Under the pieces are notes generated by a model. The model did no database searches, was not told where the DNA came from, and saw only the letters and a program-made list of their open reading frames with translations. A stretch of 64,000 bases of DNA from Pedococcus aerophilus (GTDB lineage: Bacteria > Actinomycetota > Actinomycetes > Actinomycetales > Dermatophilaceae). A program made the position numbers and the translations under genes. Within the stretch, counting starts at the first letter, position 1, and each line of letters starts with the position of its first letter. The stretch covers positions 346,261 to 410,260 of the forward strand of contig NZ_BAAARN010000004.1 in NCBI RefSeq assembly GCF_039532215.1, given 5' to 3'. Positions 17,922-25,648 of this stretch are shown piece after piece.

Positions 17922-18773
17922 GTGCACCCCACCCTCGCCGACGTCGTCCGCGCCCTCGAGGGTTTCTACCCTCCGTCGACCGCCCAGTCCTGGGACCAGG
18001 TGGGCCTGGTGTCCGGTGACCTCGACCAGCCGGTCACACGCGTGCACTTCGCGGTCGACCCGACGCTGGCCGTCATCGACGAGGCGCGTTCCCTCGGAGC
18101 CGACCTGCTCGTGACCCATCACCCGCTCCTGCTTCGCGGGATCCACAGCGTCGCCACCTCGACCGCGAAGGGGGCCAGCGTCACGGCCCTGGTCGTCCAC
18201 GACATCGCGCTCTGGGTCGCGCACACCAACGCCGACGTCGCGGAGCCCGGTGTCAACGACGCCCTCGCCGCCGCGTGCGGGCTCACCGACGTCGCGCCGC
18301 TCGCCACCGTCGAGGGCCAGCCCCTCGGGCGGGTGGGGGAGCTCCCGGCGCCGATCAGCCTGGCCGAGTTCACGACCGCCCTGTATGCCGCCCTGCCGGC
18401 CTCCGCGGGCGGCATACGGGTCGCCGGGCCGCCCGACGCGAGGGTGCAGCGGGTGGCGGTCATGGGGGGAGCGGGCGACGACATGTTCGACCACGTGCGC
18501 GCCGCCGGAGCCGACGTCTTCGTCACCGCCGACCTGCGCCACCACCCGGTCCTCGAGGCGCGCGAGGAGGCCCGCGGCGGCACGCCGTACCTCGTCGACG
18601 CCGGGCACTGGGCGACCGAGTCGCTGTGGCTGGCCGGGGCGGCACAGCGGCTGGAGACCGCGCTTGCCGAGGCGCACCCGGCGGCCTCTAGAGTGGAGAC
18701 TCACATTTCCACACTGCGCACCGACCCGTGGACCTTCGTCGTCGGTGCCGAGCCGCCCGGAGGTACGTCCTGA
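17922..18773 (+). CDS. Nif3-like dinuclear metal-centre protein (DUF34)
   Basis: This 283-residue protein belongs to the Nif3/YqfO family, which forms toroidal hexamers with a dinuclear metal site. Marks are the N-terminal QSWDQVGLVSGD (residues 23-34), metal-ligand histidines in LLVTHHPLLLRG, and the C-terminal GGAGDDMFDHVRAAGADVFV, TADLRHHP and LVDAGHWATE. The start is the GTG one nucleotide after tRNA-Val, because the protein N-terminus (VHPTLADVVRALEGFYPP) matches the family from there. It is followed with overlap by a zinc-ribbon protein and RNase HI/CobC, the same order as Rv2230c-Rv2228c. Its biochemical role is unsettled. Confidence 0.88.
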   Translation: MHPTLADVVRALEGFYPPSTAQSWDQVGLVSGDLDQPVTRVHFAVDPTLAVIDEARSLGADLLVTHHPLLLRGIHSVATSTAKGASVTALVVHDIALWVAHTNADVAEPGVNDALAAACGLTDVAPLATVEGQPLGRVGELPAPISLAEFTTALYAALPASAGGIRVAGPPDARVQRVAVMGGAGDDMFDHVRAAGADVFVTADLRHHPVLEAREEARGGTPYLVDAGHWATESLWLAGAAQRLETALAEAHPAASRVETHISTLRTDPWTFVVGAEPPGGTS

Positions 18774-19510
18774 AAGCCGACCCGTCCCGTCAGTGGAGGC
18801 TCCTGGACCTGCAGGCGATCGACACCCGTCTCGACCAGATCGCCCACGCGACCAAGAACCTGCCGCAGCGAGCACAGCTCGCCGAGCTCGAGAAGCGCGC
18901 AGCTGCCCTCGACTCCGACCTCGTTCGGGCCCAGACCGCCCTCGGGGACGTGCAGCGTGAGGTCTCCAAGGCCGACACCGACGTCCAGCTCGTGCGCGAC
19001 CGCGCCGCCCGCAACCGGGCCCGGCTCGATGCCGGCACCGGCACCGCCAAGGACCTCCAGGCCCTCCAGCACGAGCTCGACTCGCTGAACCGTCGACAGG
19101 CCGAGCTCGAGGACGTCGAGATCGAGGTCATGGAGCGGGCCGAGGGGGTCGAGGCCGAGGTCACGCGGCTCGAGGCCGAGCGCGCTGCGCTCGCGACCGA
19201 GCTCGAGGCCGCCACCGCTGCCAAGGACGACGCGCTCAAGGACTTCGAGGCCGAGGCCGCCAAGGTCGCCGCGCCGCGTGCCGACACCGTGGCGGGGGTG
19301 GGTGCCGACCTCGTCGCGCTCTACGAGAAGATCCGCACGCAGACCGGGGGACTGGCTGCTGCTGCGCTGCGCCAGCGCCGTTGCGGTGGTTGCCAGCTCG
19401 AGCTCAACAACGTGGAGATGAACCGCATCAAGGCTGCTCCCGACGACGAGGTGCTGCGCTGCGAGGAGTGCCGCCGCATCCTCGTGCGCACGTCCGAGTC
19501 CGGCCTCTGA
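18770..19510 (+). CDS. coiled-coil C4 zinc-ribbon protein (Rv2229c-like)
   Basis: This 246-residue protein is mostly a long antiparallel coiled coil (about residues 10-175, rich in Glu, Ala and Leu). It ends in a C4 zinc ribbon, RRCGGCQLELNN through LRCEECRRIL (about 202-240), with two CxxC pairs. The family (DUF164/zf-RING_7) is conserved beside Nif3 genes; a nucleic-acid or secretion-related role has been suggested. The most probable start is CTG at 18770. GGAGG (18759-18763) is 6 nt away, the codon overlaps the Nif3 stop (CTGA), and KADPS is the usual family N-terminus. The alternative GTG at 18728 adds 14 Arg-rich residues. Confidence 0.82.
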   Translation: MKADPSRQWRLLDLQAIDTRLDQIAHATKNLPQRAQLAELEKRAAALDSDLVRAQTALGDVQREVSKADTDVQLVRDRAARNRARLDAGTGTAKDLQALQHELDSLNRRQAELEDVEIEVMERAEGVEAEVTRLEAERAALATELEAATAAKDDALKDFEAEAAKVAAPRADTVAGVGADLVALYEKIRTQTGGLAAAALRQRRCGGCQLELNNVEMNRIKAAPDDEVLRCEECRRILVRTSESGL

Positions 19511-19513
19511 CCG

Positions 19514-20665
19514 GTGGGTCGCCAGCTCGTCGTCGAGGCCGACGGCGGCTCCCGGGGCAACCCCGGGGTCGCCGGCTACGGCGCCCTCGTCCGTGACCGT
19601 GCCAGTGGGAAGGTGCTCTGGGAGGGCGCTGCCCCCCTGGGCAAGGAGTCCAACAACGTCGCTGAGTACTCAGGCCTCATCGCCGGGCTCCGGGCGGCCC
19701 AGCGCATCGACCCCGGCGCCGAGGTCGAGGCGAAGATGGACTCCAAGCTCGTCGTCGAGCAGATGTCGGGTCGCTGGAAGATCAAGCACGAGGACATGCG
19801 TCGGCTCGCCCTCGAGGCGCGCGAGCTCGCTGCCCTGATCAGCCGCGGCGGCGGCTCGGTCTCCTACACGTGGATCCCGCGGGAGAAGAACAAGGACGCC
19901 GACGCGCTGTCCAACGACGGCATGGACGGTCGCCACATCGACCGCATGCTCGAGGAGACGCCCGCGGTGGGTGTCGACGCGTCGGCCGACGAGCTCGTCG
20001 AGGAGATCATCGACCCGAACCCCGCCACGGCGGCGCTGCCCCCCGCGGCCGGACGGGGGACCCCGACCCGGCTCGTGCTGGTGCGCCACGGCGTCACCGA
20101 CTTCACCACCCACGCCCGCTTGGACGGACGAGGCGGATCAGATCCGTCGCTCAACGAGACAGGTCGTGAGCAGGCCCGCGCAGCCGGTGCCGCCGTCGCC
20201 CACCTGCTCGGCGGCAGCGCGGCGAGGGTCGTCACGTCGTCCCTCGCCAGGGCGGTGCAGACCGGGGCCGCCGTCGCTGCCACGATCGGCGTCGACGCCG
20301 AGCGCGACGAGGACTGGGACGAGCAGGACTTCGGCGACTGGGACGGCGTCAGCGTCCACGACCTGGCTCGCGACGAGCCCGCCGAGCTGGCGCTGATGCG
20401 CAACGACGCGGCATACGCCCGTCCCGGCGGGGAGACCCACCTCGAGCTGGCCGAGCGGGTCCTGGCCGCGTACGAGCGGGTGGTTGCCGCGGGGGGCACC
20501 ACGGTCGTGGTCTGCCACCGCAAGCCGATCATGGTCGTCCTCGCGCACGTCCTGGGCATCCCGCACGACAAGATCTGGCGGCTCGCCGCGGCACCGGGCT
20601 CGCTCACCGCGCTCGAGGTGTGGCCCGACGGCAACGTGTCGGTGGCGTTCACCAACCGCACCTAG
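19514..20665 (+). CDS. bifunctional RNase HI / histidine phosphatase (CobC-like)
   Basis: This 383-residue fusion matches M. tuberculosis Rv2228c. The N-terminal RNase HI domain (residues 1-140) shows the catalytic acids in VVEADGGSRGNPG (Asp10), NNVAEYSGL (Glu51) and MDSKLV (Asp76), with KNKDADALSN near the end. The C-terminal phosphoglycerate-mutase-like domain starts with LVLVRHGVTDFT (about residue 190) and includes VVVCHRKPI, the second catalytic His. The RNase half cleaves RNA in RNA-DNA hybrids; the phosphatase half is related to alpha-ribazole phosphatase. The GTG start lies 3 nt after the previous stop, so the three genes form an operon. Confidence 0.92.
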   Translation: MGRQLVVEADGGSRGNPGVAGYGALVRDRASGKVLWEGAAPLGKESNNVAEYSGLIAGLRAAQRIDPGAEVEAKMDSKLVVEQMSGRWKIKHEDMRRLALEARELAALISRGGGSVSYTWIPREKNKDADALSNDGMDGRHIDRMLEETPAVGVDASADELVEEIIDPNPATAALPPAAGRGTPTRLVLVRHGVTDFTTHARLDGRGGSDPSLNETGREQARAAGAAVAHLLGGSAARVVTSSLARAVQTGAAVAATIGVDAERDEDWDEQDFGDWDGVSVHDLARDEPAELALMRNDAAYARPGGETHLELAERVLAAYERVVAAGGTTVVVCHRKPIMVVLAHVLGIPHDKIWRLAAAPGSLTALEVWPDGNVSVAFTNRT

Positions 20666-20678
20666 GGGACGGTCCTTC

Positions 20679-20699
20679 CGCGACCACGATGTGGCCGCG
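20679..20699. terminator. weak hairpin after the RNase HI gene
   Basis: CGCGACCAC and GTGGCCGCG pair at 8 of 9 positions around a GAT loop. The hairpin lies between the RNase HI/CobC stop and the rhodanese start and may separate the two operons. Confidence 0.35.
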
Positions 20700-20738
20700 C
20701 AGTCTCGCCATGTGGCGCCCCGGCCTACCCTTGGGGGC

Positions 20739-21152
20739 ATGAGCTACGCCGGAGACGTCGCCCCCCACGATGCGTATGCCGCGTTGGCGGCCGACGAGGA
20801 CGCGGTCCTCGTCGACGTGCGCACCAGTGCCGAGTGGAACTACGTCGGGCTGCCCGACCTGACCGAGCTCGGCAAGAAGGTGATCTGCGTGGAGTGGCAA
20901 CGCTTCCCGGACGGTGCGGTGAACGGCGACTTCGTCGAGCAGCTGCGTGACGCCGGCCTGCCCGACGGCGCCCCGGTGTACTTCCTCTGCCGGTCGGGGG
21001 TGCGCTCTGTCGCAGCTGCTGAGGCCGCGACTGCTGCCGGGTTGGAGCCGTCGTACAACGTGACCGAGGGGTTCGAGGGTCCGCACGACGACCAGGGGCA
21101 CCGCGCAGTGTCCGGGTGGAAGAATTCGGGCCTGCCCTGGAGGCAGGGATGA
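20739..21152 (+). CDS. rhodanese-like sulfurtransferase
   Basis: This 137-residue single rhodanese domain has the N-terminal AVLVDVRTSAEWNYVG motif and the active-site loop CRSGVRS with Cys84 as the persulfide carrier. It overlaps metZ by ATGA. The same pair occurs in mycobacteria (Rv0390-metZ), so it probably supplies or handles sulfide for homocysteine synthesis; that role is inferred from context. Confidence 0.88.
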   Translation: MSYAGDVAPHDAYAALAADEDAVLVDVRTSAEWNYVGLPDLTELGKKVICVEWQRFPDGAVNGDFVEQLRDAGLPDGAPVYFLCRSGVRSVAAAEAATAAGLEPSYNVTEGFEGPHDDQGHRAVSGWKNSGLPWRQG

Positions 21153-22330
21153 GCGAGGGCGCAGCATTCCGGCCCGACACGGTAGCAGTGCGGGGAGGCC
21201 TGTCCCGCAGCAACTTCGACGAGACTTCCGAGGCGTTGTACCTCACCTCCGGCTTCGTCTACGAGAGCGCCGAGCAGGCCGAGGCAGCCTTCAAGGACGA
21301 GGTCGACCACTTCATCTACTCGCGGTACGGCAACCCGACGGTGTCGATGTTCGAGGAGCGGCTGCGCCAGCTCGAGGGTGCTGAGGCGTGCTTCGCGACG
21401 GCGTCCGGCATGTCGGCCGTGTTCGTCGCGTTGGCCGCTCTGCTCGGGCAGGGTGACCGGGTCGTGTCGTCGCGCGGGTTGTTCGGCTCGTGCTTCGTCA
21501 TCCTCGACGAGATCCTGCCGCGCTGGGGCGTCGAGACGGTGTTCGTCGACGGGCCCGACCTCGACCAGTGGCGCGAGGCGCTCTCGGTCCCGACCCAGGC
21601 CGTCTTCTTCGAGACCCCCAGCAACCCCATGCAGGAGCTCGTCGACATGCGGGCCGTGTCCGGCCTCGCGCACGCTGCCGGTGCCCAGGTCGTCGTCGAC
21701 AACGTCTTCGGCACACCGGTGTTCTCCCGCCCCCTGGAGCACGGCGCCGATGTCGTCGTCTACTCCGCCACGAAGCACATCGACGGACAGGGCCGCGCCC
21801 TCGGCGGGGCGGTGCTGGGCACCTCGGAGTTCGTCAACGGACCCGTGAAGAACCTCATGCGGCACACCGGTCCGGCGATGTCGCCGTTCAACGCCTGGGT
21901 GCTCGTCAAGGGACTCGAGACGCTGAGCCTGCGGGTCCGTCAGCAGGCGGCCAATGCGTTGGCCGTCGCGCAGGCGCTCGAGGCACATGCCTCGGTGACC
22001 AAGGTCGTCTACCCGTGGCTGCCGTCCCACCCGCAGCACGAGCTGGCCCGTCGGCAGATGCTGGGCGGAGGCACGGTGGTGACGTTCGAGCTCGACGGCG
22101 GCAAGGACGAGGCCTTCGCGCTGATGAACGCCCTGCGGGTCGTCGACATCAGCAACAACCTCGGCGACGCCAAGTCGATGGTCACCCACCCGGCGACGAC
22201 GACCCACCGTCGACTCGCTCCCGAGGCGCGGGCCGCGGTCGGCATCACGGACGGCACGGTGCGCATCTCGGTCGGCCTCGAGGACCCGCAGGACATCATC
22301 GAGGACCTGCTCCGAGGCTTGCCCGGCTGA
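21149..22330 (+). CDS. metZ: O-succinylhomoserine sulfhydrylase
   Basis: This 393-residue PLP enzyme of the Cys/Met metabolism family makes homocysteine from O-succinylhomoserine and sulfide. It shows the phosphate-binding FATASGMSAVF (residues 82-92), the Asp-containing VVVDNVFGTPVF, and the PLP Lys209 in YSATKHIDGQGRALGG. The substrate loop FIYSRYGNPT is the family norm. Its start overlaps the rhodanese stop. The length and context match MetZ better than cystathionine synthases. Confidence 0.92.
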   Translation: MSEGAAFRPDTVAVRGGLSRSNFDETSEALYLTSGFVYESAEQAEAAFKDEVDHFIYSRYGNPTVSMFEERLRQLEGAEACFATASGMSAVFVALAALLGQGDRVVSSRGLFGSCFVILDEILPRWGVETVFVDGPDLDQWREALSVPTQAVFFETPSNPMQELVDMRAVSGLAHAAGAQVVVDNVFGTPVFSRPLEHGADVVVYSATKHIDGQGRALGGAVLGTSEFVNGPVKNLMRHTGPAMSPFNAWVLVKGLETLSLRVRQQAANALAVAQALEAHASVTKVVYPWLPSHPQHELARRQMLGGGTVVTFELDGGKDEAFALMNALRVVDISNNLGDAKSMVTHPATTTHRRLAPEARAAVGITDGTVRISVGLEDPQDIIEDLLRGLPG

Positions 22331-22397
22331 CTCGGCCAGCACGCCTTTGCACGAGATGAGCACGGCAGCGAAATGCCGATGGCGGTAGCGTCCCTGC

Positions 22398-22772
22398 ATG
22401 GCGCAGGGGTGGAGGGTCCTCGAAGACGACCGGCTCCTCGACGGGAGCGCGGCGAGTGCGCTCCTTCAGACACGTGTCGACCAAGGCCTGCTGACGACGT
22501 ACCTCCAGAGCGACACCGGATGCCTGTTGACCTTCGTGTCCAACGGCGCCCGGGCGATGATCGTGCTGATGGAACGCGCGGGCGATCCGGGGCAGCATGC
22601 TGTCTCTCCCGGTGACGCGGGGTCGAGCGGCGGGTACGTCCTGGACAACGGGCAGGAGGACACCTACGACGATGCGGACACCGTGCCCTTGGCCGACGCC
22701 CTCGCAGACGTGCGCGCCATCGTCGACACCGGCCGACCGCCGAGGGAGATGCGCTGGGCCTTCGACCGCTGA
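22398..22772 (+). CDS. small orphan protein, possibly Imm1-like immunity protein
   Basis: This is a 124-residue soluble protein of unrecognised function. The C-terminal layout (SGGYVLDNGQEDTYDD, then DTVPLADALADVRAI and TGRPPREMRW) recalls the Imm1 family of polymorphic-toxin immunity proteins, where a hydrophobic VPLxxALxxVRxFxxTGxRP helix ends the protein. This is pattern memory, not a search. No toxin gene is adjacent. The next gene on the strand is another small orphan. Confidence 0.55.
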   Translation: MAQGWRVLEDDRLLDGSAASALLQTRVDQGLLTTYLQSDTGCLLTFVSNGARAMIVLMERAGDPGQHAVSPGDAGSSGGYVLDNGQEDTYDDADTVPLADALADVRAIVDTGRPPREMRWAFDR

Positions 22773-22826
22773 GGGCGGACTGCATCGCGGTCGCCCAGCC
22801 ATGGGTGGATCCTCTACCGTCGTGGC

Positions 22827-23129
22827 GTGGGCACGATTCCCGAGCGACACCGACCAGCCGTACGGGCCGCGCTGAAGTCGCTGGTCCAGGGCGACCGACC
22901 CGACTTGTTGGTGTGGGTTCGCGACTACGGTGCGTCGGGTGCCGACCTGACCACACAACCTGAGGCCATCTGGGACCACCCCCTGACGGACTTCCTGCAG
23001 CGTGAGGATGGCACGGCCTCGGTCGTGGTCCCGTTGTGGACGACCGAGGAGTCCCCGAGTGATCTCTGCGCCGAGGGCGAGATCACCGCGGGTGGAGCGG
23101 TGGAGCTGATTGACGTTCACGTGCTCTGA
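22827..23129 (+). CDS. small orphan protein with LWTTEE-SDL motif
   Basis: This 100-residue acidic protein starts at GTG. The C-terminal half reads ASVVVPLWTTEESPSDLCAE followed by GEITAGGAVELIDVHVL, a strand pattern found in small standalone proteins of unknown function near toxin or immunity genes. It has no signal peptide or membrane segment. The role is unknown, and its neighbours suggest membership of an orphan-immunity cluster. Confidence 0.5.
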   Translation: MGTIPERHRPAVRAALKSLVQGDRPDLLVWVRDYGASGADLTTQPEAIWDHPLTDFLQREDGTASVVVPLWTTEESPSDLCAEGEITAGGAVELIDVHVL

Positions 23130-23167
23130 GCGTCGCATGCGCTGCGGAGCATTCGCCCAGGACGGCG

Positions 23168-23668
23168 CTAATCCTGCCACCACGCGACGTCGGGGTTGAG
23201 GCGGCTCGCGACCCGGGAGAACGCCAGGTCGTCCATCTCCAGGTAGCCGTCCTCGTCGATGAAGTACACCTGCTCCGAGTATGCAGCGGCCGTGGTGTTG
23301 ACCATGTGTGAGATGGATGCGAACTCCACCGGTTGCTCTGACTCGTCGATCCGGAAGTGGATCACCTCTCCTCGACCCTCCGGCTCTGCGGACGGGACCA
23401 GCCCGCGTTCAGCGAGCAGGGCGCGGGTCTGCTCGGGTGGCAGACCGGGTCTCAGGAGTCCCACCGTCGTGGTGCGCTGGAGCTCGGTCATACCGGTACT
23501 CGTCGCCTCCAAGGCCTGGTCCAGAGGGAGCAGCATGATGGCAACGTACCCGCAGGTCAGGCGACCCAAGACATCATCAGCGGCAGATGCAGAAGTTGAC
23601 CGGCGACCCACAGTGACTTCATGTCCGTCCTGTCCGGACACCCAGTACACGGCGAGGCGAAGGGTCAT
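23168..23668 (-). CDS. hypothetical protein
   Basis: This 166-residue soluble protein has no recognised domain. The N-terminus MTLRLAVYWVSGQDG and the C-terminal EQVYFIDEDGYLEMDDLAFS are the most structured-looking parts. I start it at the ATG at 23668, 8 nt after the stop of the decayed membrane gene upstream; a GTG at 23698 is the alternative. It appears to be the last gene of a small minus-strand operon of orphan genes. Confidence 0.55.
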   Translation of the reverse strand: MTLRLAVYWVSGQDGHEVTVGRRSTSASAADDVLGRLTCGYVAIMLLPLDQALEATSTGMTELQRTTTVGLLRPGLPPEQTRALLAERGLVPSAEPEGRGEVIHFRIDESEQPVEFASISHMVNTTAAAYSEQVYFIDEDGYLEMDDLAFSRVASRLNPDVAWWQD

Positions 23669-23675
23669 GCCGACG

Positions 23676-23999
23676 TCAGGATCCGTCTCTGTCCTCACCC
23701 TCGTCGCGGAGCGGAGTAGAGGACCTGAGGCTTCGCGCCATGGCCCGGACCGAGCTCTGCCAGACGAGTGCGCACCACCAGGACACCAGCGCCACCGAGA
23801 GGATCAACGCCAGCCTGGCTGGGTCGGCGCGGTCGAGGTCCGACCGATCCCATACGGATCACACCAACGCGAATGGCAGCCCCACGAACAGGACCAACTG
23901 CGTCACGGACGCCACGCGCCAGAAGATGCGCCCACTGCGTGCCTCGTCCAGCTACTGGCCGTAGCGCACCACCGAGGCGCCCGTGCTCAACACCACCAT
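23676..23999 (-). pseudogene. decayed two-helix membrane protein gene with two in-frame stops
   Basis: One minus-strand frame from the ATG at 23999 to the TGA at 23676 (108 codons) reads as a membrane protein interrupted by TAG at 23954-23952 and TGA at 23861-23859. The fragments are MVVLSTGASVVRYGQ, then LDEARSGRIFWRVASVTQLV running into LFVGLPFALV, then DPARLALILSVALVSWWCAL with a basic tail. Third codon positions remain strongly G/C, as in real genes here. It fits exactly between its two operon neighbours (18 nt after the upstream stop, 7 nt before the downstream ATG). Sequencing error is a less likely explanation, because two separate stops are involved. Confidence 0.5.
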
Positions 24000-24017
24000 C
24001 CTGCGCCCGCGCCGTGC

Positions 24018-24371
24018 TCACAGGCTGCTGCCGATCTGATTCCAGCGGAACGGCGTACGCCAACCGTCGTCGCCGTCGCCGCTGTGCTCCTCCAGCCAGC
24101 CGGTGAAGGCGGCAGCAACACGCTCGCGTGACACCGTGCGTGTCTGCTCGTGAGTGTTCACCGAGCCTTGCCGTGTCTCGAGCTGGTAGGTCCCATCAGG
24201 ACGAAGCCAGACCTGGATGTAGACCTCTGCCTCGTCCATGCTCCCGAGAAGGGCCGTGCCGTCTCGGGGAAGCGACTCGAGCACTCCTAGCACGACGTCA
24301 GGTTTGGGGGCGCGCATCACGCGGCGACCTGGCGTGGTGAGCCGAAAGCGGTGCTGGGCGGCCCGGGACAT
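24018..24371 (-). CDS. small orphan protein, immunity-like
   Basis: This 117-residue protein has no assigned family. Its C-terminal half, EVYIQVWLRPDGTYQLETRQ followed by GSVNTHEQTRTVSRERVAAA and ending in WRTPFRWNQI, has the alternating strands and Trp-rich end typical of small immunity-type proteins. The start is uncertain: ATG at 24371 is chosen, with ATG at 24386 and 24317 as alternatives. It is first in the minus-strand cluster ahead of the decayed membrane gene. Confidence 0.5.
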   Translation of the reverse strand: MSRAAQHRFRLTTPGRRVMRAPKPDVVLGVLESLPRDGTALLGSMDEAEVYIQVWLRPDGTYQLETRQGSVNTHEQTRTVSRERVAAAFTGWLEEHSGDGDDGWRTPFRWNQIGSSL

Positions 24372-24537
24372 GGAGCCATCTTCCATCCGCCCGGCGGTCC
24401 CTGCACGATGGCCTGGTGGCGTGCGACGGTGGACAGGTGCAGACGCGGCATCCCTGCAGCCACGGACTCGTCGGGCGTCAGTCCCAACCGAGAAGCGCGT
24501 GGACCTCCTCGCTCCATCAGGGCTCCTGAGGCGTGGG

Positions 24538-25635
24538 TCAGGACAGCCCGGCCAGCGCGGCGACCGACAGGGCACCTGCAACCACTGCGCAGACAAGACC
24601 TTGGCCGGCCAGACGCCACAGGCTGACGGTGAGCCCTCGCGCGCGGCAGCGCTGCGCCCACAACAGCGTGGCCAGAGAGGCCCAGGGCGTCACGAGCGGT
24701 GCGACGTTGACGCCGATCAGCAGTGCCATCAGGCGTTGTGGTGCATCCGAGGTCACCGACTCGAGGGCGATGTAGGCCGGCAGGTTGTTGGCCACGTTGG
24801 CGGTGAGAGCCCCGCTGCCAGCCACCCGTGCGAGGTCCATCGGTGCCGTACCGGTGCCGGCCAGCGACTCGAGGACCGGCTGCAACCCGTGGCGCAGCGC
24901 GACGTCGATGACGACGAACAGCACCGCGACGCCCAGGGCCATCTGCCACGGGACCGACAGACGACGCAGTAGCGGGCGGTCACGCACAGCGACGGCGACC
25001 AGCAGGACCACGGCCGCCGCGGACGACACCCACGCAGGGGACAGGCCCAGAGCGAACAGCGGGCCCACCGCGAGGCACACCCCACCGGCGACTCGCAGCA
25101 TCACCGTGTCGTGCGGTTCGGGGGGAGCGTCGAGCTCGTAGCGCCCGCGGAGGTTCCTGCCGTTGAAGACCCACAGCACGACGAGGGTCCCCAGGATCGC
25201 TGCCACCGCAGGTGCGGCAGCGAGTCGGACGTACCCGGCGTGACCGACCCCGAGCTCCTCGAAGTGGTGCAGGGAAAGGAGATTCGACAGGTTGGAGACC
25301 GGCAGCAGCATGCTGGCGGTGTTGGCCAGCCACAGCGTCGTCATGGCGAACGGCAGTGGCGAGATCCCCAGCTGCGCTGCGATCGCGAGCCCTACCGGGG
25401 TGAGCAGAACAGCTGTCGTGTCCAGGCTCAGGAAGATCGTGCAGACGACAGCCAGCAGGACGAACAAGAACCACAGCAGCGCCACCCGATGCCGTCCGGC
25501 ACGAGCGGTCCAGTGCCCTGCGACGTCGAAAACACCTGCGGCGTCGGCGATCTCGGCGACGACGGTGATGGCGACGAAGAAGACGAGGACCGGGCCGACC
25601 CTCCCGACGAGGTCGGCCAGCTCTGCCCCGCTCAC
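24538..25635 (-). CDS. ArsB/NhaD/SLC13-type ion permease
   Basis: This 365-residue membrane protein has about 10 hydrophobic segments in two homologous halves. The repeats LSLDTTAVLLTPVGLAIAAQ and SGALTANVANNLPAYIALES, with PVSNLSNLL, are characteristic of the ion-transporter superfamily containing ArsB and the SLC13 carriers. The substrate is not defined by sequence; arsenite, sulfate or dicarboxylates are all possible. No ars genes are nearby. The GTG start lies 13 nt after the yaaA stop, so the two genes form an operon. Confidence 0.75.
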   Translation of the reverse strand: MSGAELADLVGRVGPVLVFFVAITVVAEIADAAGVFDVAGHWTARAGRHRVALLWFLFVLLAVVCTIFLSLDTTAVLLTPVGLAIAAQLGISPLPFAMTTLWLANTASMLLPVSNLSNLLSLHHFEELGVGHAGYVRLAAAPAVAAILGTLVVLWVFNGRNLRGRYELDAPPEPHDTVMLRVAGGVCLAVGPLFALGLSPAWVSSAAAVVLLVAVAVRDRPLLRRLSVPWQMALGVAVLFVVIDVALRHGLQPVLESLAGTGTAPMDLARVAGSGALTANVANNLPAYIALESVTSDAPQRLMALLIGVNVAPLVTPWASLATLLWAQRCRARGLTVSLWRLAGQGLVCAVVAGALSVAALAGLS

Positions 25636-25648
25636 GATCGGACTGACA

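Noticed and set aside
17848-18773. tRNA-Val as an integration site for a mobile element
   Set aside because: The gene after the tRNA is a conserved housekeeping gene in syntenic order, with no integrase and no duplicated tRNA 3' end.
23695-24063. 122-codon minus-strand open frame
   Set aside because: It is out of frame with the membrane-protein remnant, which has better codon bias and operon spacing; the product is low-complexity.
24317-24517. 66-codon minus-strand open frame beginning MERGGPRASRLG
   Set aside because: A ribosome-binding site is present, but most of its second half overlaps the orphan gene in another frame and no family is visible. A frameshifted N-terminus of that gene is possible but unproven.
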